A stretch of DNA of 64,000 bases from Setomelanomma holmii (taxonomy: Eukaryota; Ascomycota; Dothideomycetes; Pleosporales; Phaeosphaeriaceae). The notes under the pieces are model-generated. The model was not told where the DNA came from. It was given only the letters and a program-made list of their open reading frames with translations, and did not search any database. The DNA is taken from contig ML978222.1 in assembly GCA_010015745.1 (NCBI GenBank), positions 62,001 through 126,000 on the forward strand. The letters are read 5' to 3'. A program made the position numbers and the translations under genes. Within the stretch, counting starts at the first letter, position 1; the number at the start of each line of letters is the position of its first letter. This document shows positions 34,726 through 43,872 of the stretch, in pieces.

Positions 34726-36426
34726 TCAAGCCTTCCTATGAGTGTTCCGCTTAGGACACTGACGACCAGGTTCCAGTGTCTTGTGGATGTTGTCGTCTGC
34801 TGGGACTGGGTGCTGCGAAGGATTCTGCATCTTACTGAGCGGTGGCACCAGGGGCATTGATGACGATTTCGACGCAGGAAGGATTCGGGGATATCTCACA
34901 GGAACGTCTCGACAGCGGCGACGTGGCCGTATGCCATTTATACACAAAGTAACGGGATCCCGGAACATGCCAGCTAATACCCATAGTGCGATTCGAGCGG
35001 TATAGATGTTACTCGATCCGCTATCGTTGCGCCATGGATAATATCCTTCGCCGAACGATATTGTGGCACAGGCGATCTCAGACTCCCGGAGTCCCCAATC
35101 AGCCAATGACGTCCAACGAAATTGAATAAGACTCTCGGACTCGCATGTGTCCACTAGGGTGAATCGCCCTTTGGATATTTCCATGCCATATATTCTGTTG
35201 GATAGAAAAAGGCCGACCTTCTCGCTCCTTGGCTTGAAGGTTGATATAGTCGATATTCTGACATATTCCTTCGTATCGTCTGAATTGACCTCGCTGGTCG
35301 CAGCACCGAAGAAATTCCGATGACCCGATATGAGCTTCCTCTATGATATCGAGCTCGATGAAGGGCTGCTCGATGAAGGGCTGCTCGAATGCTGTTCGAT
35401 CTTGCCGCCAAAAAGGTTCTCGGTGAAGCTCCATGGCTTGTAGTACCAAGATGGTGGAGCACAGACATAGAGAGGACCGGCATCCACCCAGAATGTTCGC
35501 CGCCAGCTCCACTCGTGATATGTTGTAGTCAACGTCTAGGTTCCTCCCTTCATCCGAACATAACGATAAGAGCGAGAAAACCCGGTCTCTGGGGTCATAG
35601 CATTGCTTCGTCCGAAAACGTGTCAACAAAGCTTTTAAGCTTTCGCGTCGAAAGTGTTTGCGCCAGTAGAGCAAAAATTGGACAAAAGCGTTGTCGGACA
35701 GCGCAATTTGCTCATTCAAAGCTTGGTAGTGTTCGAGTCCGGCATTCAACTCTTCTAGGCTCAATTTCTCCACATCCAATCGTACGATAGCGCTGCGGGC
35801 AAGTAGCACCTCTTGAGTTATCCATGCTCTGCTGAAGTACTCGTTTTGAAACACATATCCCTCGATCAGCACACTTCCTTGCCGAACTTGCGATAAATCG
35901 CCGTCCTCATTGTTCTTGCCTCGGCGCAGTGCGCCACGACTGGCAGTAGTTGTGCTGAAGTCTTACCAAGCCAAAGATGGACACAAGTAGCCGTCGAGAA
36001 GATTCGCCCCATCTGAGCCACTTGATGATTCCGTTCCCAAATGTTGTTCTGATCGATACAGAGTGCGTCTATCCAATAGATAAATCTTTCCTCTGGCTTG
36101 TCCTTCGCCTCTTGTTGCAGAACCTCTAAGAGATCGTATAGGTTCTGCCGAACCAGAAAGACTTTGTCGTTCATGTGGATCTCCCTAAGAACGTCCGCAG
36201 CATCCCATCGATAAGATATGCACGTGTATGTAGTCTGGTTCGTTGTTTGCCGGACCCGACATTGAATTAGCCGCTCCGCGGAGACCCAGGGCAGGAGCTC
36301 GCCGACACGGATTGATGGCTGGTAGTCATCAAGAGGTGAGTGAACGAAGCTATCGGCTTGATTCGTACAGACCGACAAGTGTAAGCCTCGTTTGTCCCGC
36401 AGACCGAAGTAGTTGGGAAAATGCAT
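34726..36426 (-). pseudogene. HET-domain gene with two frameshifts
   Basis: The start at ATG 36426 gives a good HET domain: YTCISYRWDA, IYWIDALCIDQ, ERNHQVAQMGR, VHLWLG. The frame breaks near 35866-35880, where GTGTG looks like a 2-bp TG insertion. It resumes as GYVFQNEYFSRAWITQE and RDRVFSLLSLCSD. A second frame change near 35185 leads into a C-terminal part that aligns in character with the intact HET paralogue (IALWVLAG versus IALWLLAR) and ends at 34726. It lacks the intron that the intact paralogue has right after its GRAW motif. A 15-bp in-frame duplication at 35356-35385 repeats five residues. Probably a recently dead paralogue. Confidence 0.72.
35356..35385. repeat. 15-bp perfect tandem duplication in the HET pseudogene
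   Basis: CGATGAAGGGCTGCT occurs twice, at 35356-35370 and 35371-35385. On the coding (minus) strand it repeats five codons in frame (EQPFI twice), so it does not by itself break the gene. Confidence 0.9.
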
Positions 36427-36991
36427 AGCGGACGATTTGAACGAAGATCAGGCAAACATTGGTTTTCGAAGTGCCAGAAGCGCTTGTATCTGGCATATAA
36501 CCTTACTCGGAAGGATTGAGAACCTTCAAGCAGGAACTACCAGATAAGATATCTTGCGAGGTCTTGATGTCAACCGCTGATGGCCACCAAAAGCTGCAGG
36601 TCCGCCGAAGAACCGACGCTCAAGAGTCCTGAAATGTTTGAGGCTGAGGTATAAGGATTGCAGCAGCTTTCGAGTCGAACAGCATGAGAGCCCCGCTCGA
36701 GCTGATGTGCTCTATCAGTGGGCGTCGATAAAAAGGTAGTCAACGAAGTGGTAGATTTGCCTAGCGGCGGAAGGTTGGGGTTGTGCTTTGGACTTTTCCA
36801 TCAGCTGAGTGGTTGCTGCCTGTTTCTGCAGGCTAATCTCTTGGCACAAAGCATTGTGATTGAAAAAAAAGTCACCACAGAGACGACATCGAAAGCGGCT
36901 CAAGAAGACAGTGCTGCCGATACTCATTGCTCACGTTGCATCAAAAGCAAATGTTAGTTTGCTGTGCGGTCGTCTAATAGCCACGCCTTGA
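36427..36991. other. Spacer upstream of the HET pseudogene
   Basis: No supported gene. It should hold the former promoter of the HET gene and the 3' UTR of the P450 gene. Confidence 0.4.
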
Positions 36992-38644
36992 CTATGATAT
37001 AGAAACGACAACACACTTCCCACTCCTCGGCTTAATCGCAAAGTAATCCACCATCTCCATACTTGCCTCCGTCGTACTTTCCGCAAGCCCAACATCTGGA
37101 CACTCCCGAAAGAACACCGCCGTAGCATGCAACAAGCTCATCCTCGCGATGTTGCGGCCAACGCACATTCTCGTGGGCCCACCAAACGGCATCATGTATT
37201 CCTTCATCAGCAGCGTAGGGTCATCCCAGCGCTCGGGCTTGAATCTGAATTATGTTAGATTGCTTGTTTCTGATGGTGATAGTGATGAGACTTGAGGTGG
37301 ACTTACTCGAATGGATCTTCGAATACACTAGGGTCGTGATGAAAGGTCCATGCTTGCGTACCAACCTCGGTTCCCGCCGGCAACCTATACTTGAGGGCAT
37401 TCTCTCCGCCCGGGGGAACCTTGCGTACCAAGGTCCCCGGGACAGCAGGATGAGTCCTCATGGTTTCCTGTATAACGTTGTTGAGGTAAGACTTGCTTTC
37501 CAGCTCTTCCCATTTTGGGTCTGTACTACAGGTCTTCATCTCCTCGACCAGTTTGCGCTTGACGTCTGGGTTCTTGAGCACGGCGTAGACGAGGTATGTA
37601 AGGGTCATTGCTGTTGTATCAGTTCCAGCGACAATGACATTGGTAGCTTCCTTCTCGATTAGACTGTCGGGTATGGCTTGCTCGCTTTCATCGTCAAGAA
37701 CCATCTTCGAAAAGAGCGTCTTGCCACCACCTTGTTGCGCCGCTCGTGTGGCTTGGACAGCGTCTTTTCCATAGCTCATGAGGCGGTTATAAAGCAGTGT
37801 AACATTACCGGACACCACGTGGGGATGGCGTCCATGATGGGCTTTGTCCATGGCATTATAGTCCGGACGCCGATAATAGGCATCAGCATCTCGACATCAT
37901 GGACCAGGCGGTTGCGTTCTCCATTTTCGGTGTTGTGGAATGATTCTCCGAATGCCAAGCTGCCAGTGATGTCAGAAGCCATTAAGGTCCACCACTTCAT
38001 GACATCTGATGCACCACGCGTTCTGAGGTCGTGCGTGATTTTCTGCAGGGCGAGGGCAGTCAATTGCTTGACTTGCGGCTCCCACTCGACCACAATCTTC
38101 TGGGTTCCAGCCGACTGAAACAATCGCCTGCGAGGTGAAGCTGTCTTGTTGTTCTGGATACCAAACACACCAGCCGTTTCGTCATTCATCTGTGACGGTA
38201 GTTGCCCTTCGTAAAAATTGCCTTTGTTCCAGTCAGATCCGACTCGATGTATGGTGCGGAAGGCCGCGATATCTGCGGTATGTACTTCATCAGGAGAAAT
38301 GCGCACGTATGAGCCTACAAGATGCATTAGTAGATGACTTCGTTTCTGTTCGTTGCTGGACTGACCGTACTGCTCGTGCAATGCGTGAATGTAAAGTGAT
38401 CGGCGACCCTGCATAACTGCCAGCTTCAAGGGAAGATGCGTGAAGCGGGACAACACAGGGCCAGGGACATTGCGAAGATCTGATCGAAAGCCGTCCCAAA
38501 GCAACTACTCACAGATGAGCTACAACCAAGGCAATGCAGCGAAAGCTTTGTAAATCGCACCTTGATGAGCCAGAGAATCAGTCGCCGTGTCAGTACAGCA
38601 AGAACGATCGAGACAACGTTTTCATAAGTAAAGAAAGACTTCAT
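36992..38644 (-). pseudogene. Cytochrome P450 monooxygenase gene with one internal frameshift
   Basis: Exons are 38644-38561, 38504-38366, 38314-37307 and 37244-36992, with introns of 56, 51 and 62 nt. Exon 1 gives an N-terminal hydrophobic ER anchor (VVSIVLAVLTRRLILWLI). The I-helix VAGTDTTAMT, the K-helix ETMR, the EFKPERW region and the heme loop FGGPTRMCVGR with its cysteine ligand are all intact. The only fault is a one-base frame change in exon 3 near a G4/C4 run at 37821-37824. There the reading moves from MDAIPT to VSGNVTLLYNRL with no room for an intron. All other splice junctions hold phase. Either a fresh null allele or a single homopolymer error in the assembly. Microsomal oxidation of an unknown substrate; no secondary-metabolism core gene lies nearby. 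Confidence 0.72.
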
Positions 38645-39371
38645 ATCGCTGAAAGGGTTCCTTCGAATGTTGGAGGAGACAGCGAAGGATATTCGTTGCC
38701 TCGTTTCTAAAGGCGAAGCGGACAAGCACTGAGCCGAGACAATCGAAGAAAAATATAATACGACGACGTTTACAAACTGGTCGTGAATATCTCGTGATTA
38801 CTGTTCGGGTAGTGAGGTGTTCAGGCAGTTCAAATCTGTACTTTGGTGGTTACCAATATACTTGTCGAGCGTGCTTACACTTAGCGCTACACAGCCAGAT
38901 ATCAGGCCTCCCATAGGTCAGCGCCGAGCCAAAGATCGGTCCGAAATGTGTGCAGCTCCACAACATTGGGCTACGAACGTCGATCTCGACCGCTAGCATT
39001 CGCATACCGCTTTAGACCAACTTGCCTAAGAAGAGGCAATAGAGAAGATAGCGAGTCCCAGATACTGTCGCCGTCCAGGTGAAGCCTCAGAAGATCAAAT
39101 GTGTGACTGAGACAGTCGCCTGGGGATAGGGCCGCCCCAACGAATAAGTGCCATGTCGCATGGTAGTCCCGTTCTCTAAGTTTGTTCGACGATTCTGAAT
39201 CCTATTGCATACGCGGCTTCGTGTCGAAAGGGAGGAATCCAAAAGATGCAGGATTGCACTTGGTTTCCAGGCCTCGTGGTCTTCATCGACACAGTTCGCT
39301 GGAGAAAGTGTAGGAGATCGCATTGCGCCCAATGGCTCCGCTTTTGGCATGTGTATCGTTCATGGACAGGT
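38645..39371. other. Spacer
   Basis: Contains the P450 promoter side and the 3' end of the next minus-strand gene. No reading frame is supported. Confidence 0.4.
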
Positions 39372-39926
39372 TCATCCCTCGAACTCACGTCCACCGCCAA
39401 CATCTGTTGTGTTTTCGACTCCATAAGCATCGTCGAAGCTAGCCAACTGAACGCCCCATGTGTTCGCTTCGTCTTGCTGCATGTCCGCGTCCTCATCACC
39501 ATCCCAGATACCGTCACCAACCCATCTGAATGCAAGTACAGCGCCATCTTTCAATCCAGCTCCTTTCGGACAATCTTTCACGCTCGCTACACCTGACACG
39601 CCACCATTCGATTTCTGATTCGCTTTGCCTTTGCCCTTGCCACCGTCTTCTTCGCTCTCGTTTGGAGGATACTCCCATTCGCCGAGCTGGAAGCCTTGTT
39701 GGGGATCATGGACATCGACAGGGTGGCCAAACTGAATGGCTGATGGCGACTCGGGGAGGGACAACGGCTCGTTCGTCTTCGGATCCTTTATGCCAGTCTC
39801 ATTTAAAGCATGAAGAAGTTGCGCTTTGATCGAGCTGAATGTCTGCAGAGAATCGATATGCAGTAAGACCGTGACCTTTCGCGCCTTCAGGCGGAGTGTC
39901 CATGTTTGCGGTGAAGGTGTCGTCAT
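39372..39926 (-). CDS. Conserved small fungal protein with ubiquitin-like N-terminus, 184 aa
   Basis: Single exon from ATG 39926. The N-terminal 45 residues (LRLKARKVTVLLHIDSLQTF, then SSIKAQLLHAL) look like a beta-hairpin and helix of a ubiquitin-like fold. A disordered Gly/Lys/Glu-rich region (GKGKGKA) follows, then a conserved segment CPKGAGLKDGAVLAFRW and an acidic tail. I recall the same layout in many Pezizomycotina proteins of unknown function, but cannot name a characterised member. It shares a 468-bp divergent upstream region with the Tim17-like gene. Confidence 0.7.
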   Translation of the reverse strand: MTTPSPQTWTLRLKARKVTVLLHIDSLQTFSSIKAQLLHALNETGIKDPKTNEPLSLPESPSAIQFGHPVDVHDPQQGFQLGEWEYPPNESEEDGGKGKGKANQKSNGGVSGVASVKDCPKGAGLKDGAVLAFRWVGDGIWDGDEDADMQQDEANTWGVQLASFDDAYGVENTTDVGGGREFEG

Positions 39927-40394
39927 GATATGTGCAGGTGAAGTGTGTCTTCCGAAAGCGCAAAGCTCGTGAGGTACGAAGGTGGCGATAGACTCCTTGC
40001 AGCCGCAGCCGAGTGCACAATTTTGACGCGTCGATTTGGAGAACTATCAGTTCAAGGAATGATAAGGTTGTACTTTGGAGGGCAAAGACGCGTCGTTGTA
40101 GGAAGTGTAGGTGCGCGTGGGGTCGACGAAGGCACGATACCGAAATCTTGGCGTTGGCACTTCATTCGTGATCCAAGCTTCCCAATCCTTGGACTCTCGT
40201 CCACCCACTTCATCTAAGCATCACGCAGTATCGAAAGCTTTGAACATCTCCAATGGATCTCAAAGCAGGACTATAGCACGATCAATACTCCAATTTCAAA
40301 ACTTGCGCCTTCCTGAATCGGAAGCCATACTCCAACCAATTGTGCACACCAGGCTTCACCCCACATCTGTGCCTAGGAGCACGATACGGACACA
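39927..40394. promoter_or_regulatory. Divergent intergenic region
   Basis: 468 bp between the start codons of the small conserved protein (minus) and the Tim17-like protein (plus). Both promoters must be here; no coding frame is supported. Confidence 0.45.
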
Positions 40395-41108
40395 ATGGCG
40401 ACACAAGTTCCTACACCGGAAGCTCTCGCGACAACACCTACTAAGAAGCCCATCCAACCCTCGAACTCACCCCGCCTCGGCATGCCGTTCGATAGGCGTC
40501 TCCTGCTCACCACCGCCCTCTCCTCGCTTTGTGGGTTCACACTTGGCTCCACATCCGCAGGTCGCCTCGCCTCGCTTCAATTCCGAGCCGAGAATGCACA
40601 TCGCCTACCAATCTCGCAACCGGGCTGGTATCTTTACCACAAGTCGAAAAACTATTATAAATGGCGGTATGGCATCCTAGAAGGGTTGCGCAAAGGTGGC
40701 ATGGTGGCTGCGTGGTCCAGCATCTTTTTCATTGTAGAGGAGTCCCTGGACGTATTTCGGGGAACATGGCGTGCAGGCCGAACAATGGGAGAAATGGAGG
40801 GTGTGGACGAACTCGACATGAACCGTATCGATCGGGGCATGGGTAGAAGCAGAGACTTCTTGTCGAGTGCCGGTGCAGGCATGGTGACGGGTGGTCTTTG
40901 GAGCGCTTGGCACCAATTTCCAATGACTACAGCAGCCAGAACGATCAGAATGGGGTTGTTGGTTGGCACAGGATACGGACTCATGCAAGATGGGATATTC
41001 TGGGCAAAAGAGCGGTGGGGCACCGAGGAAGAAGGTGAGAGCTGGCTGTATCGAGGCGCGAGGAACAGGCAAGCTCCACAAGTACATGGCGAGGATGAGG
41101 AGTCATGA
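40395..41108 (+). CDS. Tim17/Tim22/Tim23-like mitochondrial membrane protein, 237 aa
   Basis: Single exon from ATG 40395. A Thr/Pro-rich N-terminus is followed by four hydrophobic segments with the glycine-rich small-residue character of the Tim17 superfamily: LLLTTALSSLCGFTLGSTSAG, GMVAAWSSIFFIVEES, FLSSAGAGMVTGGLWSAW and RMGLLVGTGYGLMQDGI. The loop WYLYHKSKNYYKWRYG precedes the second segment. Similar fungal proteins are annotated as Tim17-family or TIMMDC1-like, which would place it in the inner membrane with a role in import or complex I assembly; that assignment is inference. The C-terminus is charged and acidic. Its stop overlaps the stop of the convergent gene at 41103. Confidence 0.72.
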   Translation: MATQVPTPEALATTPTKKPIQPSNSPRLGMPFDRRLLLTTALSSLCGFTLGSTSAGRLASLQFRAENAHRLPISQPGWYLYHKSKNYYKWRYGILEGLRKGGMVAAWSSIFFIVEESLDVFRGTWRAGRTMGEMEGVDELDMNRIDRGMGRSRDFLSSAGAGMVTGGLWSAWHQFPMTTAARTIRMGLLVGTGYGLMQDGIFWAKERWGTEEEGESWLYRGARNRQAPQVHGEDEES

Positions 41109-41645
41109 AATTGATGTGAAGAGAAGGAGGTCAATGGAATGCAAGAATGCTAAGAACCAGGGCCTTCTGATCTGCAGTAAGCCCAACTCAGCTTCCTCTC
41201 TACCACGTCCGAAGCATTGTCGCATCTCTTGGCCATCATAGTCGACCATTACATCGCCTTTCTCCGCCAAGAGGGCATCAATGTCTACAAGATCTTGCTG
41301 GCCTAACAGAGGCGGTGCGCTGAACGCCCTTGCTGTTTTTATGGGCCCCAGCGTCACACTCAAACGAGCAAGGCTCCACCAGTCCCACAGCAGGATGACT
41401 ATTGCCACCAGTCCAGCAAGCACGACTGCCAAAGCTGCACCCAGATATCGAAAGTCGGCCTTATACACTGCAACTGGCATCATCTCATCACCCGTCATAG
41501 TGCGGTCGAATCTACCCGCCGACACTCTGGCTCCGACGATAGATGCATATACCATGGAAACCTGCATCACATTGATGACATACTCGGTCGATCGTATATA
41601 ATCATGTCCGCAACCTAGCGAGTGGTCGAAGAGTGCCCAGAACAT
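41103..41645 (-). CDS. Fungal membrane-protein C-terminal fragment, 180 aa
   Basis: Open from ATG 41645 to 41103. It has one clear membrane span (YLGAALAVVLAGLVAIVILLW), a preceding RVSAGRF..TMTGDEMMPVAVYKAD stretch and a following APPLLGQQDLVDIDALL segment. This resembles the C-terminal part of large fungal plasma-membrane proteins of unknown function (DUF3176-like architecture). The upstream kilobase lacks the expected long extracellular domain, so it is probably a 3' remnant or the last exon of a gene whose earlier exons I cannot recognise. It shares the palindrome TCATGA with the convergent Tim17-like gene, so both stop codons lie in it. Confidence 0.42.
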   Translation of the reverse strand: MFWALFDHSLGCGHDYIRSTEYVINVMQVSMVYASIVGARVSAGRFDRTMTGDEMMPVAVYKADFRYLGAALAVVLAGLVAIVILLWDWWSLARLSVTLGPIKTARAFSAPPLLGQQDLVDIDALLAEKGDVMVDYDGQEMRQCFGRGREEAELGLLQIRRPWFLAFLHSIDLLLFTSIS

Positions 41646-42142
41646 GGTTCATATGGTATTAGGAGCAACGAAGTTCAGCGTTTCGAGCGTTGCCGTCGTT
41701 TCGATCAATCTCCCGATCCTATACCCGATGCCGGAAAGCGGTCCAGCTTTGGTGCCAACCGGTGCGCTGAAAAAACCACCCGCGGACTTGTAGACGGACG
41801 TTGGCATTGGCCAAGAATGGCAGGTAGTAGCTCGTAAGCAAGTCTAGCCAGCACTTAGTCCAAAAGTCAGGGACGGTTCAGCTGTGTTTCATACCAAGAA
41901 GTCTGTATCAATGGGCAGTGGCGGGGGCGGTTAGTAAGTACTCAGCTGAAGAGTTGGAGCACGTCTTGGTGGTTTTGGTATTGAAAGCGAACATCACAGC
42001 ACCTGAGCGACAGTGAACGTACCAGAATCGTTGAACGTTAACTGAGGACTTTTGACTCGAGGCGTAGACAGACGTGTCAATTCGCCAACTTTAGCTGCCT
42101 CTTGAAGACTTTTCTTCACCCCAACCCACGCTTTCAACCCTA
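41646..42142. other. Spacer
   Basis: No supported gene. It may include unrecognisable upstream parts of the membrane-protein fragment and the 3' UTR of the PheRS gene. Confidence 0.4.
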
Positions 42143-43872
42143 CTAATCCTTGTCGAAACGTACAGCAGGCTGTTCCCGAATCCAGCTCAAATCGACCTTA
42201 TGTCCCAACAACTCCCTGATATTGCTAACCCCATACTTCATCATCGTCGGCCTCTCCAAACTCAACCCAAAGCCATATACGCGCATATCCTTCGGCAGCC
42301 CCATGGGCTCCAGCATCTCCGGCCTGAACATGCCCGAATTGCCAATCTCCAGCCACCTCTTGAGGCCCTTGTGGTAGCCGAAGATCTCCATCGACGGCTC
42401 GGTGTAAGGATTGTATGCTGGTTTGAAACGTAAGTTCTCGATGCCCATATTGCGGAAGAAGTCTTCTAGGAAACGCTGCAGGCCGCCGAGGGTGAGGCCA
42501 AAGTCTGCGATGACGCCTTCGATTTGGTGGAATTCTGCGAGATGGGTGGCATCGACGGTTTCGTTGCGGAAGACGCGGTCGATGGAGAAGTAGCGTGCCG
42601 GTCGGGGATCTTCTGCGAGGCGGTGCAGGGCCCATGTTGAGACGGCGGTGGTGTGTGTACGGAGGACGAGGCGGAGACTTTCTTCTTCTTGCCATTGGTA
42701 GCGGTAGCCTATTGAGCCGAAGGCGCCTTCTTGATGGACCTTCTTCACGTCATTCCAGTACTTTTCGAAATCTCGAGGCTTCCTTTGGCGCTTTTCTGAC
42801 TCTTCTGTTGCGAAGAGACGTTTTGAGCCCGACTCCATGCGGTCCATGGTCGCCTCGTTTGCTTCGTCTAACCGCGGCTTTTCGGCCTTGGGCGGATCTG
42901 AGACGAAGAAAGTGTCCTGCATGTCACGAGCAGGATGTTGTTGTGGGACAAAGAGGGCGTCAAAATTCCAGAAACCAGTATCCACGTAGCTGTTGGTTGT
43001 TAGACAAACGCTGGGGTTGAACCAGGCTGGAAGACTTACTGTCCCGTAGGCATCTCGACGAAGCCTTGTGAGAAGAAGATATTCCTGAACTCCTGCCTAA
43101 CCTTGTTCAAGGGATGTAATGCGCCAGCATCTTGATTTGCACCAAGAGCAGCGAAGTTGTATGGTTTGAAGTTCGCAGTCTCCCATGCTCCACTCGAAAG
43201 GAGTTCGACGGTCAAGTCGGTGTGCTCCACTGGCATTTCCTTCGCATACTTGGGTCCTTTTGTGACGGTGTATGTAATGACTTTGGTGACAGTTGCGAGC
43301 TTCTTTTTCTTGAGGTCGGCGAGGAGTTTGGTGTCGGAGACGGCTTGTGTTTCCCGGATACCCTTGAGCATTTCCCGTGTCGCGTCCTTTGGCTCTTCTG
43401 TGACGAGGAGGACGATTGAGTCACCATCCTTCTTGATCCACTTGTTCTTGTAGCCATTGCCCACCCCGACACTCGCGGATTGAGCTCCAACAATGTTCTA
43501 CTCCAATATCAGTCGCATTCCATATCACTAGTCTCAGCGCATACGCACAGGCAATTCCTTGATAGACACCTTGCCCGCCTCTTTGATTGCTCTCCACACC
43601 TTGATCTCATGACTGCCTGACTCAACGATACTCTCTGATTCTGGCGTCAAGATGACCTTATCCGAGTTCACCGACTTGTATTCTACCATGGACCGGCTAG
43701 CTAGCCTGTCGAGGGCCGCCTTGATTTCGGCCTGCGGTATGGAGGGGAAGTCTTCATTGGTTTGGAGCGTGTCTTTCGTGTCTTTCGTGTCGAGGAGGTC
43801 GAGGATGTCTTGTGTGAGATTTCGGTTCTGCGTCTCGAGCGGAACGGGCACCGGGCCCCGCGTTCCTGGCAT
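42143..43872 (-). CDS. FRS2: Phenylalanine--tRNA ligase alpha subunit, cytosolic, 542 aa
   Basis: Exons are 43872-43549, 43497-43040 and 42989-42143 with introns of 51 and 50 nt, all in phase. The N-terminal helical region ([24 protein letters not shown]) matches the DNA-binding-like domains of eukaryotic PheRS alpha. The class II catalytic core shows [20 protein letters not shown], motif 2 around [16 protein letters not shown], and motif 3 [15 protein letters not shown]. The enzyme charges tRNA-Phe as an alpha2beta2 tetramer; the beta subunit is not in the window. Length fits the roughly 500-residue fungal Frs2. A clean housekeeping gene with no lesion across three exons, useful as a quality control for the disabled genes nearby. 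Confidence 0.94.

Noticed and set aside
20729..38644. Possible secondary-metabolite or defence gene cluster around the P450 and HET genes
   Set aside because: No PKS, NRPS, terpene synthase, transporter or NLR gene is present; the neighbours are unrelated families.
42225..42695. 156-codon frame antisense to the PheRS gene, rich in Arg and Pro
   Set aside because: It lies in a shifted frame of the same strand as PheRS exon 3 and has low-complexity composition typical of out-of-frame GC-rich coding DNA.
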